Below are positions 9,691 through 19,300 of a stretch of DNA of 64,000 nucleotides, piece after piece. How positions within the stretch are numbered: the first letter of the stretch is position 1; every line of letters starts with the position of its first letter. A program made the translations under genes and the position numbers. The notes below the pieces were generated by a model. That model saw only the letters and a list, made by a program, of their open reading frames with translations. It searched no databases and had not been told where the DNA came from. The stretch is from contig CM020618.1 of assembly GCA_009829735.1 (NCBI GenBank), forward strand, positions 25,765,122-25,829,121. Reading direction: 5' to 3'. The DNA is from Pyropia yezoensis. Lineage: Eukaryota; Rhodophyta; Bangiophyceae; Bangiales; Bangiaceae.

Positions 9691-12138
9691 TCAGTGGGTA
9701 GACCCACTGCCCGAGGGAGGCCACTCACGCGTAAGCGCGTATACCTCCGTGCTCCACCGGTCGGCAATGTCACGACGGTCGATCACCCGAGTTACCTCGG
9801 TGCATAGCTGGACGAGGGTGCTGCGGCCAGCCTCCACGTCCTCCAGAGCTTTCTGGAGGCGGTCAAGCACGCCACCGAAGCAACGCGCTGACCCAACCAG
9901 CGCAGCACCTGGGGGGATATCCCCCCAGCTAACAGAGAGACCCCCACGCATTGCGCGGGTAAGAAGGGCGTCAACGCCCTCATACCAGAGACGGGGACCC
10001 CCGTCATGTAGGACAGGGGCGGAAGGTGACACTGGCGCAGCCAGAGGAGCCACAGGAGCCGACACGGCTACCACCGGAGCCGGTGGCACCTGATACGAGG
10101 CCCGGTAGGACCCTACCGAAGGGGCTCCACCGTAACCACGGCGGTACTCCGCCCGACGACGGGACACCTCACGCTCCCCACCCACAGAGCCCCACTCTCG
10201 GGGACGACGGCCAACCGCCGCCGGCATCGGGTTACCGAACCACGGAGCAAGGACCTGAAGAGGGTCATGGATAACCATGGGAATACCCAGGTCAGCAACA
10301 GCCTCGGTGGATGCCCACCCATGGCAACTGGGCTCACCCGGCTGAGTACGCCGGACACGCAACGAGTGACGAGGCAAGGGGGAAGCCCCAGCCTGCGGGT
10401 CCCGGTACGGGGGAAGGTCCAACACCCCAGCCCAGTTCACGGCATCGCGAACAGCCAGCAGGGCTTCGAACTCCCGGGCCAACCCGGTCTTGGCGGCTAT
10501 CAGATCCACACCCAACTGCGCGATGTGCCGACGGACACCCGTCGGGAGATGAAACAGACGACCCTGCCGGCGGACGGACAGCAAGAAGGATGAAGCCTGC
10601 CCGAGGGTAACCTCAAGGGTGAAGGTACCCTGCAACGGGTGGACCGGTCGCGAGGCCAACACACTCCCGAAGTAGCGAAGGCAGGAGCCGGTGTCAAACC
10701 GGAAAGCAGGGGCGGGTTCCCACCCCTCCTGCCATAGCGGCGGGCGCACGGGAGTGTATACCGGAGCACGACCGTTGCCGGTCTGCAACGCACACGTTAT
10801 ATCCGTGCGGAACGCATCCGCCATGACACCATGGTTACGTCGCCAACTCGACGCCGACTTCAACCCCGCCATGGGCGGGTAGGGAGCCGTCAACGACAGA
10901 TACGGGGGTACCCCCGGGTAGTAGTCAAAGTCGGGATACCGACCGGTACGGCTCACCGTCTCCCCAAACGCAACCGGCTCCGCCGCCGCCGCAATCCCCC
11001 GAGCACTAGCCGGGTAGTCAATCTCCCGCGGCAACGCGGGGGCAATCAAGTCGCAGACCCCGAAGTTGGGGTCGAGGTAGACCTCACCCCGTCCCACCCG
11101 GGTGCGCCAGAGCTGCGCATGCCGGTCGTCCGGCTGACTCAGGATCCAATGGTGTTCCACCCGGACCGCGTTCGGCTGGTTGACCAGCCGCACCAACTCC
11201 CGCTCCCAGCACGGGTCCACCTTGACGCGCCGGGAGGATTCTCCACGGGGATGCACCAGGTGGAAGTCCACCCGCATACGCCCATCGGACTCCATCGACT
11301 CTTGCACCGTGAGGCCTCGAACCCGAGCCACCAAGTCGGACACCGACATGGCGGGTTGACCCGCCGCCACGGCGACGCCGCCACCCAACGGGGCAACCCG
11401 GGCAGGAGCAGGAAGAATCGGGGGCGCCGGGGGACGCACCACCGGCAGAGGGGCCGACGTCGGAGATGGACGAGGCCGAGGAGGAAGAAGAAGGGCGGGC
11501 GCCCGCCCGGAGTAACTCCCGGTGTCAACCGCCATGGGAGAAGGAGCGTCTTGACCGCTCGACGCCCGCGGCACCGCAGGTACGGCACCGGCGCCGGCAC
11601 CACCCGTCGGCGTAGCCCCCGCCTCGGAAGGGGAAGGCACTTGGACAGCCTCCGGAGCCGGAGCCCCGGCCGTGCGGACACCCGCACCGTCTTGACCCAC
11701 CGCACCGGGTGTCGCACCGCCACCACCACCCGCGTCAACGTCGGGACCGCCTCGAGGAGTCACCGCCCGGACACCCGGACCACCTTGACCAGCCGGAGTC
11801 GGCTGCGGGTCGCCACCTCCGCCGCAGGGCGGACCATCTTGAGGTAGCTGCGGTGAGCCGGCACCGGCACCAGGCTCCATCCGGGCAGCCGGCAGAGAGG
11901 GGGTAGAAGCCGCCACGCGCGGTTGACCGCCGGGTTGACCTCCGGCCGACGGCACCGTCGTGCCGCTGCACACGGACGACAGTCCTCCGGCCGACAGACG
12001 GACGGACACCGCAGGCCCGTCGTCGTCAGACGAGCTCACCCCGTAACGCGCGGCGTCGGGACCGACAGGCGCGTCGTCCTCCATCTCCTCCCCGATCAGG
12101 AGGTCTTCCTCCTCTTCAAGCACCTGGGGATAGGACAT
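9691..12138 (-). CDS. Chromovirus A antisense accessory ORF (815 aa, unknown function)
   Basis: A single uninterrupted minus-strand frame lies between pol and the 3' LTR of element A, convergent with pol. The N-terminus is acidic (LEEEEDLLIGEEMEDD). A long Pro/Ala/Gly-rich, probably disordered stretch runs to about residue 260. A more structured region follows at about 265-600, then another Pro-rich linker and a helical-looking C-terminal segment. Residues about 488-530 contain YFGSV and LFHLP blocks that recur in the same order in the antisense ORFs of element B (HFGSV, LWHLP) and, more diverged, of element C (FFHSI, LWFLP). I recognise no Gag, Env, protease or zinc-finger domain. Antisense ORFs downstream of pol are known in plant Ty3/gypsy elements such as Grande, RIRE2 and Retand; homology to those is untested. 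The first ATG (12138) is chosen because it starts the conserved acidic N-terminus. Confidence 0.7.
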   Translation of the reverse strand: MSYPQVLEEEEDLLIGEEMEDDAPVGPDAARYGVSSSDDDGPAVSVRLSAGGLSSVCSGTTVPSAGGQPGGQPRVAASTPSLPAARMEPGAGAGSPQLPQDGPPCGGGGDPQPTPAGQGGPGVRAVTPRGGPDVDAGGGGGATPGAVGQDGAGVRTAGAPAPEAVQVPSPSEAGATPTGGAGAGAVPAVPRASSGQDAPSPMAVDTGSYSGRAPALLLPPRPRPSPTSAPLPVVRPPAPPILPAPARVAPLGGGVAVAAGQPAMSVSDLVARVRGLTVQESMESDGRMRVDFHLVHPRGESSRRVKVDPCWERELVRLVNQPNAVRVEHHWILSQPDDRHAQLWRTRVGRGEVYLDPNFGVCDLIAPALPREIDYPASARGIAAAAEPVAFGETVSRTGRYPDFDYYPGVPPYLSLTAPYPPMAGLKSASSWRRNHGVMADAFRTDITCALQTGNGRAPVYTPVRPPLWQEGWEPAPAFRFDTGSCLRYFGSVLASRPVHPLQGTFTLEVTLGQASSFLLSVRRQGRLFHLPTGVRRHIAQLGVDLIAAKTGLAREFEALLAVRDAVNWAGVLDLPPYRDPQAGASPLPRHSLRVRRTQPGEPSCHGWASTEAVADLGIPMVIHDPLQVLAPWFGNPMPAAVGRRPREWGSVGGEREVSRRRAEYRRGYGGAPSVGSYRASYQVPPAPVVAVSAPVAPLAAPVSPSAPVLHDGGPRLWYEGVDALLTRAMRGGLSVSWGDIPPGAALVGSARCFGGVLDRLQKALEDVEAGRSTLVQLCTEVTRVIDRRDIADRWSTEVYALTREWPPSGSGSTH

Positions 12139-12721
12139 GACAACGGGTGCGGAGTCCCCCGCACAAGCCGTCGACGGCTACGACCCGGTACGATGGGTTA
12201 ACCGGGACGAGCAAGGGAAGCGCGGGCACCCGCGCTTATGACCACAAACGGCCACGAGAAGCGCCGCAGGCACGCGGGTCGACCCGCGCCCCACGGGGCT
12301 ACGACCGCGCTCCACCCAGGCACCTGGGCGGGACGGGGCCACACCCACACACGGGGTAAGTAAGGGGGGTCACCCCCAACCGCCCCCACGCAACGCGGGC
12401 AGCCCCCGCCCCCCACTCAATCGTCCACACGAGAGGGGCCCCCCTACCACCAGGCACCTGGTGGCGGATCCGCTTGCACCACCCCTCGGAAAGGGGGGGC
12501 GTGAACAGCAACCCGCATCGGGAATTTAACGGTCCGGAAAACGGATCGTGTGTGTGTACCACGCAAAGGGGGGCACCCCCCTGAGACAACCTCGAAAAGG
12601 GGTGTCTGTCGCGACGGGGCGCAAAGCCCCACCCGACGGGTAAACGGTCACGCGACCCACTTACATTCGGTACCCCGAATGCAACTCGACCCGAGGACGG
12701 GCCGAATCTAAGGGGGGGACA
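12139..12721. other. Untranslated region between antisense ORF and 3' LTR of element A
   Basis: About 580 bp of G-run and C-run rich sequence without a supportable ORF on either strand. It is 3' untranslated region for the genomic transcript and 5' leader or promoter region for any antisense transcript. It ends in the polypurine tract. Confidence 0.5.
12708..12721 (+). other. Polypurine tract of element A
   Basis: The G-run in CTAAGGGGGGGACA immediately precedes the TGTAGCA start of the 3' LTR, the position of the plus-strand primer in LTR retrotransposons. Confidence 0.65.
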
Positions 12722-12939
12722 TGTAGCAATATGGTTGTCCGTATTGTGACCCTAATATTAGGGGGGCTACTTCTAATCCTTAACTTTCAATTTGAGAGTC
12801 CGAACTGGTCACGGTATCTATAAGTTACGTATGACCAGAGGGACTTGCATCTTGGGGTGGAGGGTAGTTAGTAGTGTCTCCGAGGGTTTATAACGAGGGG
12901 GCCGGTGGCGAATCCACCGCCGGCCAAGGTAGAACAACA
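12722..12939 (+). mobile_element. Element A 3' LTR (about 218 bp, right end tentative)
   Basis: It begins TGTAGCAATATGG directly after the polypurine tract and is closed here at a CA (12938-12939). It contains AT-rich TATA-like stretches (TCTATAAGTT, TTTATAAC) in otherwise GC-rich DNA, as expected for an LTR promoter. The 5' LTR lies outside the window, so the right border cannot be confirmed by comparison. The next sequence is a truncated Harbinger transposase. Confidence 0.55.
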
Positions 12940-12977
12940 AACCCCTCCCATTTGGGCTCCCATCTTGGTCCCGTGGC

Positions 12978-13859
12978 TTGCGCTCCAAGGACAGCAACCT
13001 TGGCCTCCCGGTGACGTTGGTGCCGATCCCCCTTGGTGAGTGTTCCCTGAGAGTGGACGTGCGACGGATTCCTATTGTGCTACAGGTGGCCGCCTTCAGA
13101 GTGCTCGCATACGGGGAAACCTACGACCGCGCAGACGAGTACGTGCGCCTCTCGCGCTCGACCGTTGCTGTTGCGACGACGAAGGTAGTGAAGTTCATTG
13201 TGACGGAGTTTGAGCCGCAATATCTGCGGCCTCCCAACGACGAGGAGCTCACCCGCATCCTCAAGCGCAATGAGGAGCGCAGGATGCCTGCACGTATGGG
13301 CAGTATTGACTGCTCTCATTGGCGATGGAGGCAGTGCCCACGCGGCCTGGCAGGACAATACAAGGACCGCAAGGGCCGGTGCTTCGTCGTCATGGAGACG
13401 GTCTGCGACGAGGACCTGCATACCTGGCATTTATTCATTGGCTGTCCAGGCAGTCAGAGCGATCTCAACGTGTGGTCGCAGTCGCCATTGTACTCTGACA
13501 TCATGAGTGGGAGCTGGCCGCCAGATCGCTTCCCTTTCATGCTGAACGGCCGCTGACGACGGATGCCGTATTTCTTGGCTGACGGCTTCTATCCCAAGTA
13601 CACGATCTTTGCGCGGCCCTTTGCCAAGCCCGCGGATGCGGCGCAGCGTACGTACAACCGCCTGCAGGAGGCTCTTCGTATGGACGCTGAGCGACTTTAC
13701 GCTGTCCTGACAAACCGATTCAACATCTCTCTCTGTCCGGCGCGATTCTCCAACGTCAGCCGCATTATCAATACGGCAAAGCGATTGCCATACTACACAA
13801 CATGGTCGTCATTGAACGACGGGACGGCTTTCTTTCACGTACGCGCACGGCCGGCGTAA
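12978..13859 (+). pseudogene. PIF/Harbinger (HARBI1/ALP1-like) transposase, broken
   Basis: Two adjoining pieces in the same frame form one DDE transposase. The first has the helix-turn-helix end (LAYGETYDRADEYVRLS), the GSIDCSHW block with the first catalytic Asp, and GSQSDLNVW with the second. The second piece has MPYFLADGFYP and RMDAERLYAVL, which holds the catalytic Glu. A TGA at 13554-13556 interrupts the conserved NGR-to-YFLADG segment in frame, and the N-terminal half of the helix-turn-helix region is missing. Sequence before about residue 35 of the first piece does not look like the family, so the true remnant probably begins near 13080. I see no terminal inverted repeats. It lies about 40 bp from the element A LTR, which may have inserted into it. 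Confidence 0.85.
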
Positions 13860-13903
13860 CTGACTGACACTGTGGACCTTCATCGTCCAAATCCCCCGAT
13901 ATT

Positions 13904-14130
13904 GGCGGGCGGGGGTAGCGACCCGCTCGTTGGCAGACCAGTCAATGCAGCGGCGGGCGGAGTTGGGGACCTGCTCGTCGGTGGACCTGTCAATGCAGCG
14001 GCGGGCGGGGTTGGGGACCCGCCCGTCGGTGGATCTGTCAATGCAGCGGCGGGCGGTGTTGGGGATCCGCCCGCCAGTTGACCTGTCAATGCAGCGGCGG
14101 GCGGGGCTGGGGACCCGCCCGTCGGTACAC
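13904..14130. repeat. 48-bp minisatellite, about 4.7 copies
   Basis: The anchor GTCAATGCAGCGGCGGGCGG starts at 13941, 13989, 14037 and 14085, a strict 48-bp period. Since 48 is a multiple of three, a spurious 16-residue peptide repeat appears in the translations. Units differ at several sites, so the array is not recent. Confidence 0.85.
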
Positions 14131-14843
14131 ATCACAGCGCAGTAGTGGGCGGTCGTAGAGCCCAGGCGAGTGCTGCAGGTCTTGCTGGCGCTTCCAGACT
14201 CCCTGTTCTTCCGTAGCATGAGATCGCCAGGAAGAGGTCCAGTCCGGCAGTGCGCCGCCTGAGGTGTGGTTCCTGCGGTCGCTCTTGGCACGAGCCGTGG
14301 CCACCAGCTCTGCTGGTCACAACTTGCTGTGTATGGACCTGGCAGCGCACGTCTGGCTGCATCGTGGGAGGGCTCTGGCCCCATACCTGTAGAGCGTCAC
14401 AAAAGTTTTTTTTTTGCCTCAGAGGAGGCTTTTATTTTTTTTCTTTACCTGCTTGTGTGGTCTTTCAAAGACATAGGAAGATGCCCGTCCCTGGCACTTA
14501 GTGCAACCGACATCCAAAGTCTCACCGAGGCGCACCCGCGGTCGAGAGGTGTGCCGTATACTACACGCCGTGCCCATGGGTGGGCATTATATGCAGGTGG
14601 CCAGGACTCGCAGCGGTTGGGAGCAAAAAGCAGAACGTATGATCCATTGGCTGGCCAGCAACCTCCGTGGACACGTTACTGGACTGTGGGCACTGGAAAT
14701 GGTGTGGTGCCGTACTGGGTGCAATGTCTGCCGAGTGCTGTGTGCCCTTGTGGCCATGGTTAGAGGGCCACAACCCGAGGTAATGGCCGCCGCACTGACT
14801 GTGATACGGCGGAAGCGGTAAGGTGGGTAGAAGAGCACTCAAC

Positions 14844-14848
14844 CTGCT
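14844..14848. other. Left target-site duplication CTGCT of the LTR array
   Basis: The five bases CTGCT directly precede the first LTR (TGTAGCAT...). The same five bases directly follow the last LTR at 35168-35172. A 5-bp duplication is typical of Ty3/gypsy and many other LTR retrotransposon integrases. Confidence 0.85.
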
Positions 14849-15254
14849 TGTAGCATATCCGCCCATTGTACAGAATTCCGGTATTGTCTGACTAGCAGCC
14901 CCCCTGACTGGTGGTCCCAACCTTGTCGGTATGGGCCCACTTGTGGCTCGCCCTTTGGGGGACTACTTTTGTTTTGCATTGTTTATCTGTCCCTGTCTTG
15001 GAGGGATCTTTTATGTTGTTTGCCATGCTCGTAGCGATCGGCCGTCCGGCCTCCGCTCGGTCGCTCGACCAGCATGTTATTTCGCCCTTCTCTGCGACGT
15101 GGGGGCTCGCCGCAGCCGTTCGGCCGGCTGGCCCCCCATCGAACGTCTGAGAGCTAAAGGATTGTCTTCTTTGCCTTTACGGTAATAGCTGTCTCTTTGC
15201 CTTCCCGGCGTCGGTCGGTCCCATATCCTTTTATTGGTCAACACTTATTCCACA
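14849..15254 (+). repeat. First (outermost left) LTR of the array, 406 bp
   Basis: It starts TGTAGCATATCCGCCCATTG and ends ...TTATTCCACA. The first 55 bp differ from all inner LTRs at about six sites (for example GCATAT versus GCATGT, AGCAGCC versus AGTAACC), while the rest is nearly identical to them. Confidence 0.9.
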
Positions 15255-15255
15255 T

Positions 15256-15273
15256 TGGTGGAGCAGCAGGGGA
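15256..15273 (+). other. Primer binding site of the array unit (first copy)
   Basis: TGGTGGAGCAGCAGGGGA lies one base after the LTR end. TGG pairs with the CCA tail of a tRNA. The same 18 bases follow each of the first 19 LTRs of the array, and recur after the LTRs of elements C (identical) and B (one mismatch). It is not the initiator-Met site (TGGTATCAGAG) common in plants. Confidence 0.8.
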
Positions 15274-15886
15274 TGCGTAGGAACGTGGCCATCTGGCCGT
15301 CAACCTCGAACCTCCCCGCCGTAGCACAACGGCGCTACCCGCACTCAAGCAACAGCTCAAGGTGCCGACTGGCAAACGTGTCGGACCATGGCCGACAGGT
15401 CAGCGACCGCACGCCCTTGCACCCGCGCGTCGAGCCAACGCACGGGAGGGCCAACCGGGCGTGACCTGCGAACCACGCGGTACTCCGCCGAGTCAACACG
15501 GGCCGACCACACGGCCTGCACGTAAACAACGGCCCAACACGCCGACAGGTGAACACGAGATCGATGGACAACTGGCCAGCGACCACACCCTCCCGCCCGT
15601 CAGGCTATCACCGGAAGGCCAACTGGGCGCGGCTCAACAACCTGGTCCTTGACCACGTAGTGCACTGCACTATGTAACGTGGCACGCCGCTTCGCGACCG
15701 GCGCGAGGCAAGCAGTGGGCAACACCACGGCCACACTGGACCGAAGCTTCTGGAAGCACCAACCGGTGCTGGCGCGGCCCCGGCACGCTTGCTGGAGGCC
15801 GCGCCCGGAGCCTCCCCGCCCACACAGGGCACAACCGGCAGCAACTTGCACCCGACCGGATCTCGCCGGCACGGCTCGAAGCTTGC

Positions 15887-15896
15887 AACGGGGGTA
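15887..15896 (+). other. Polypurine-like tract of the array unit (first copy)
   Basis: AACGGGGGTA immediately precedes the LTR start TGTAGCA in every unit. It is short for a polypurine tract, but the place is right, and element A shows a similar G-run followed by the same TGTAGCA. Confidence 0.5.
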
Positions 15897-16302
15897 TGTA
15901 GCATGTCCGCCCTTTGTACCGAATTCCGGTATTGTCTGGCTAGTAACCCCCCTGACTGGTGGTCCCAACCTTGTCGGTATGGGCCCACTTGTGGCTCGCC
16001 CTTCGGGGGACTACTTTTGTTTTGCATTGTTTATCTGTCCTTGTCTTGGAGGGATCTTTTATGTTGTTTGCCATGCTCGTAGCGATCGGCTGTCCGGCCT
16101 CCGCTCGGTCGCTCGACCAGCATGTTATTTCGCCCTTCTCTGCGACGTGGGGGCTCGCCGCAGCCGTTCGGCCGGCTGGCCCCCCATCGAACGTCTGAGA
16201 GCTAAAGGATTGTCTTCTTTGCCTTTACGGTAATAGCTGTCTCTTTGCCTTCCCGGCGTCGGTCGGTCCCATATCCTTTTATTGGTCAACACTTATTCCA
16301 CA
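15897..16302 (+). repeat. Second LTR of the array (typical inner LTR), 406 bp
   Basis: Starts TGTAGCATGTCCGCCC and ends TTATTCCACA. It serves as 3' LTR of the first unit and 5' LTR of the second. This form is nearly invariant in inner copies; a CTGTCC/CTATCC variant separates a subset (LTRs 3, 4, 9 and 14). Confidence 0.9.
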
Positions 16303-19300
16303 TTGGTGGAGCAGCAGGGGATGCGTAGGAACGTGGCCATCTGGCCGTCAACCTCGAACCTCCCCGCCGTAGCACAACGGCGCTACCCGCACTCAAGCAA
16401 CAGCTCAAGGTGCCGACTGGCAAACGTGTCGGACCATGGCCGACAGGTCAGCGACCGCACGCCCTTGCACCCGCGCGTCGAGCCAACGCACGGGAGGGCC
16501 AACCGGGCGTGACCCGCGAACCACGCGGTACTCCGCCGAGTCAACACGGGCCGACCACACGGCCTGCACGTAAACAACGGCCCAACACGCCGACAGGTGA
16601 ACACGAGATCGATGGACAACTGGCCAGCGACCACACCCTCCCGCCCGTCAGGCTATCACCGGAAGGCCAACTGGGCGCGGCTCAACAACCTGGTCCTTGA
16701 CCACGTAGTGCACTGCACTATGTAACGTGGCACGCCGCTTCGCGACCGGCGCGAGGCAAGCAGTGGGCAACACCACGGCCACACTGGACCGAAGCTTCTG
16801 GAAGCACCAACCGGTGCTGGCGCGGCCCCGGCACGCTTGCTGGAGGCCGCGCCCGGAGCCTCCCCGCCCACACAGGGCACAACCGGCAGCAACTTGCACC
16901 CGACCGGATCTCGCCGGCACGGCTCGAAGCTTGCAACGGGGGTATGTAGCATGTCCGCCCTTTGTACCGAATTCCGGTATTGTCTGGCTAGTAACCCCCC
17001 TGACTGGTGGTCCCAACCTTGTCGGTATGGGCCCACTTGTGGCTCGCCCTTTGGGGGACTACTTTTGTTTTGCATTGTTTATCTATCCTTGTCTTGGAGG
17101 GATCTTTTATGTTGTTTGCCATGCTCGTAGCGATCGGCCGTCCGGCCTCCGCTCGGTCGCTCGACCAGCATGTTATTTCGCCCTTCTCTGCGACGTGGGG
17201 GCTCGCCGCAGCCGTTCGGCCGGCTGGCCCCCCATCGAACGTCTGAGAGCTAAAGGATTGTCTTCTTTGCCTTTACGGTAATAGCTGTCTCTTTGCCTTC
17301 CCGGCGTCGGTCGGTCCCATATCCTTTTATTGGTCAACACTTATTCCACATTGGTGGAGCAGCAGGGGATGCGTAGGAACGTGGCCATCTGGCCGTCAAC
17401 CTCGAACCTCCCCGCCGTAGCACAACGGCGCTACCCGCACTCAAGCAACAGCTCAAGGTGCCGACTGGCAAACGTGTCGGACCATGGCCGACAGGTCAGC
17501 GACCGCACGCCCTTGCACCCGCGCGTCGAGCCAACGCACGGGAGGGCCAACCGGGCGTGACCCGCGAACCACGCGGTACTCCGCCGAGTCAACACGGGCC
17601 GACCACACGGCCTGCACGTAAACAACGGCCCAACACGCCGACAGGTGAACACGAGATCGATGGACAACTGGCCAGCGACCACACCCTCCCGCCCGTCAGG
17701 CTATCACCGGAAGGCCAACTGGGCGCGGCTCAACAACCTGGTCCTTGACCACGTAGTGCACTGCACTATGTAACGTGGCACGCCGCTTCGCGACCGGCGC
17801 GAGGCAAGCAGTGGGCAACACCACGGCCACACTGGACCGAAGCTTCTGGAAGCACCAACCGGTGCTGGCGCGGCCCCGGCACGCTTGCTGGAGGCCGCGC
17901 CCGGAGCCTCCCCGCCCACACAGGGCACAACCGGCAGCAACTTGCACCCGACCGGATCTCGCCGGCACGGCTCGAAGCTTGCAACGGGGGTATGTAGCAT
18001 GTCCGCCCTTTGTACCGAATTCCGGTATTGTCTGGCTAGTAACCCCCCTGACTGGTGGTCCCAACCTTGTCGGTATGGGCCCACTTGTGGCTCGCCCTTT
18101 GGGGGACTACTTTTGTTTTGCATTGTTTATCTATCCTTGTCTTGGAGGGATCTTTTATGTTGTTTGCCATGCTCGTAGCGATCGGCCGTCCGGCCTCCGC
18201 TCGGTCGCTCGACCAGCATGTTATTTCGCCCTTCTCTGCGACGTGGGGGCTCGCCGCAGCCGTTCGGCCGGCTGGCCCCCCATCGAACGTCTGAGAGCTA
18301 AAGGATTGTCTTCTTTGCCTTTACGGTAATAGCTGTCTCTTTGCCTTCCCGGCGTCGGTCGGTCCCATATCCTTTTATTGGTCAACACTTATTCCACATT
18401 GGTGGAGCAGCAGGGGATGCGTAGGAACGTGGCCATCTGGCCGTCAACCTCGAACCTCCCCGCCGTAGCACAACGGCGCTACCCGCACTCAAGCAACAGC
18501 TCAAGGTGCCGACTGGCAAACGTGTCGGACCATGGCCGACAGGTCAGCGACCGCACGCCCTTGCACCCGCGCGTCGAGCCAACGCACGGGAGGGCCAACC
18601 GGGCGTGACCCGCGAACCACGCGGTACTCCGCCGAGTCAACACGGGCCGACCACACGGCCTGCACGTAAACAACGGCCCAACACGCCGACAGGTGAACAC
18701 GAGATCGATGGACAACTGGCCAGCGACCACACCCTCCCGCCCGTCAGGCTATCACCGGAAGGCCAACTGGGCGCGGCTCAACAACCTGGTCCTTGACCAC
18801 GTAGTGCACTGCACTATGTAACGTGGCACGCCGCTTCGCGACCGGCGCGAGGCAAGCAGTGGGCAACACCACGGCCACACTGGACCGAAGCTTCTGGAAG
18901 CACCAACCGGTGCTGGCGCGGCCCCGGCACGCTTGCTGGAGGCCGCGCCCGGAGCCTCCCCGCCCACACAGGGCACAACCGGCAGCAACTTGCACCCGAC
19001 CGGATCTCGCCGGCACGGCTCGAAGCTTGCAACGGGGGTATGTAGCATGTCCGCCCTTTGTACCGAATTCCGGTATTGTCTGGCTAGTAACCCCCTGACT
19101 GGTGGTCCCAACCTTGTCGGTATGGGCCCACTTGTGGCTCGCCCTTTGGGGGACTACTTTTGTTTTGCATTGTTTATCTGTCCTTGTCTTGGAGGGATCT
19201 TTTATGTTGTTTGCCATGCTCGTAGCGATCGGCCGTCCGGCCTCCGCTCGGTCGCTCGACCAGCATGTTATTTCGCCCTTCTCTGCGACGTGGGGGCTCG

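Larger units (their letters stand above)
13860..14848. other. Intergenic, no gene recognised
   Basis: Apart from the 48-bp minisatellite, this stretch holds T-runs near 14405 and 14438 and several short open frames with no recognisable domain. It ends at the left target duplication of the LTR array. Confidence 0.5.
15255..15896 (+). repeat. Internal region of the array unit (first copy), 642 bp
   Basis: Non-coding GC-rich segment between primer binding site and G-run. It contains a near-perfect palindrome TAGTGCA-C-TGCACTA at 15658-15672 and a GTAGC/GCTAC hairpin near 15310-15340. It ends in AACGGGGGTA before the next TGTAGCA. I find no zinc knuckle, protease, RT or integrase motif in any frame. 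Confidence 0.8.

Noticed and set aside
10831-11847. 338-residue plus-strand ORF in element A
   Set aside because: It is Arg/His-rich and lies opposite the Pro-rich part of the antisense ORF. It has no counterpart in B or C and no motif.
15256-15273. Primer binding site for initiator tRNA-Met
   Set aside because: The bases after TGGT do not match the well-known TGGTATCAGAG pattern.
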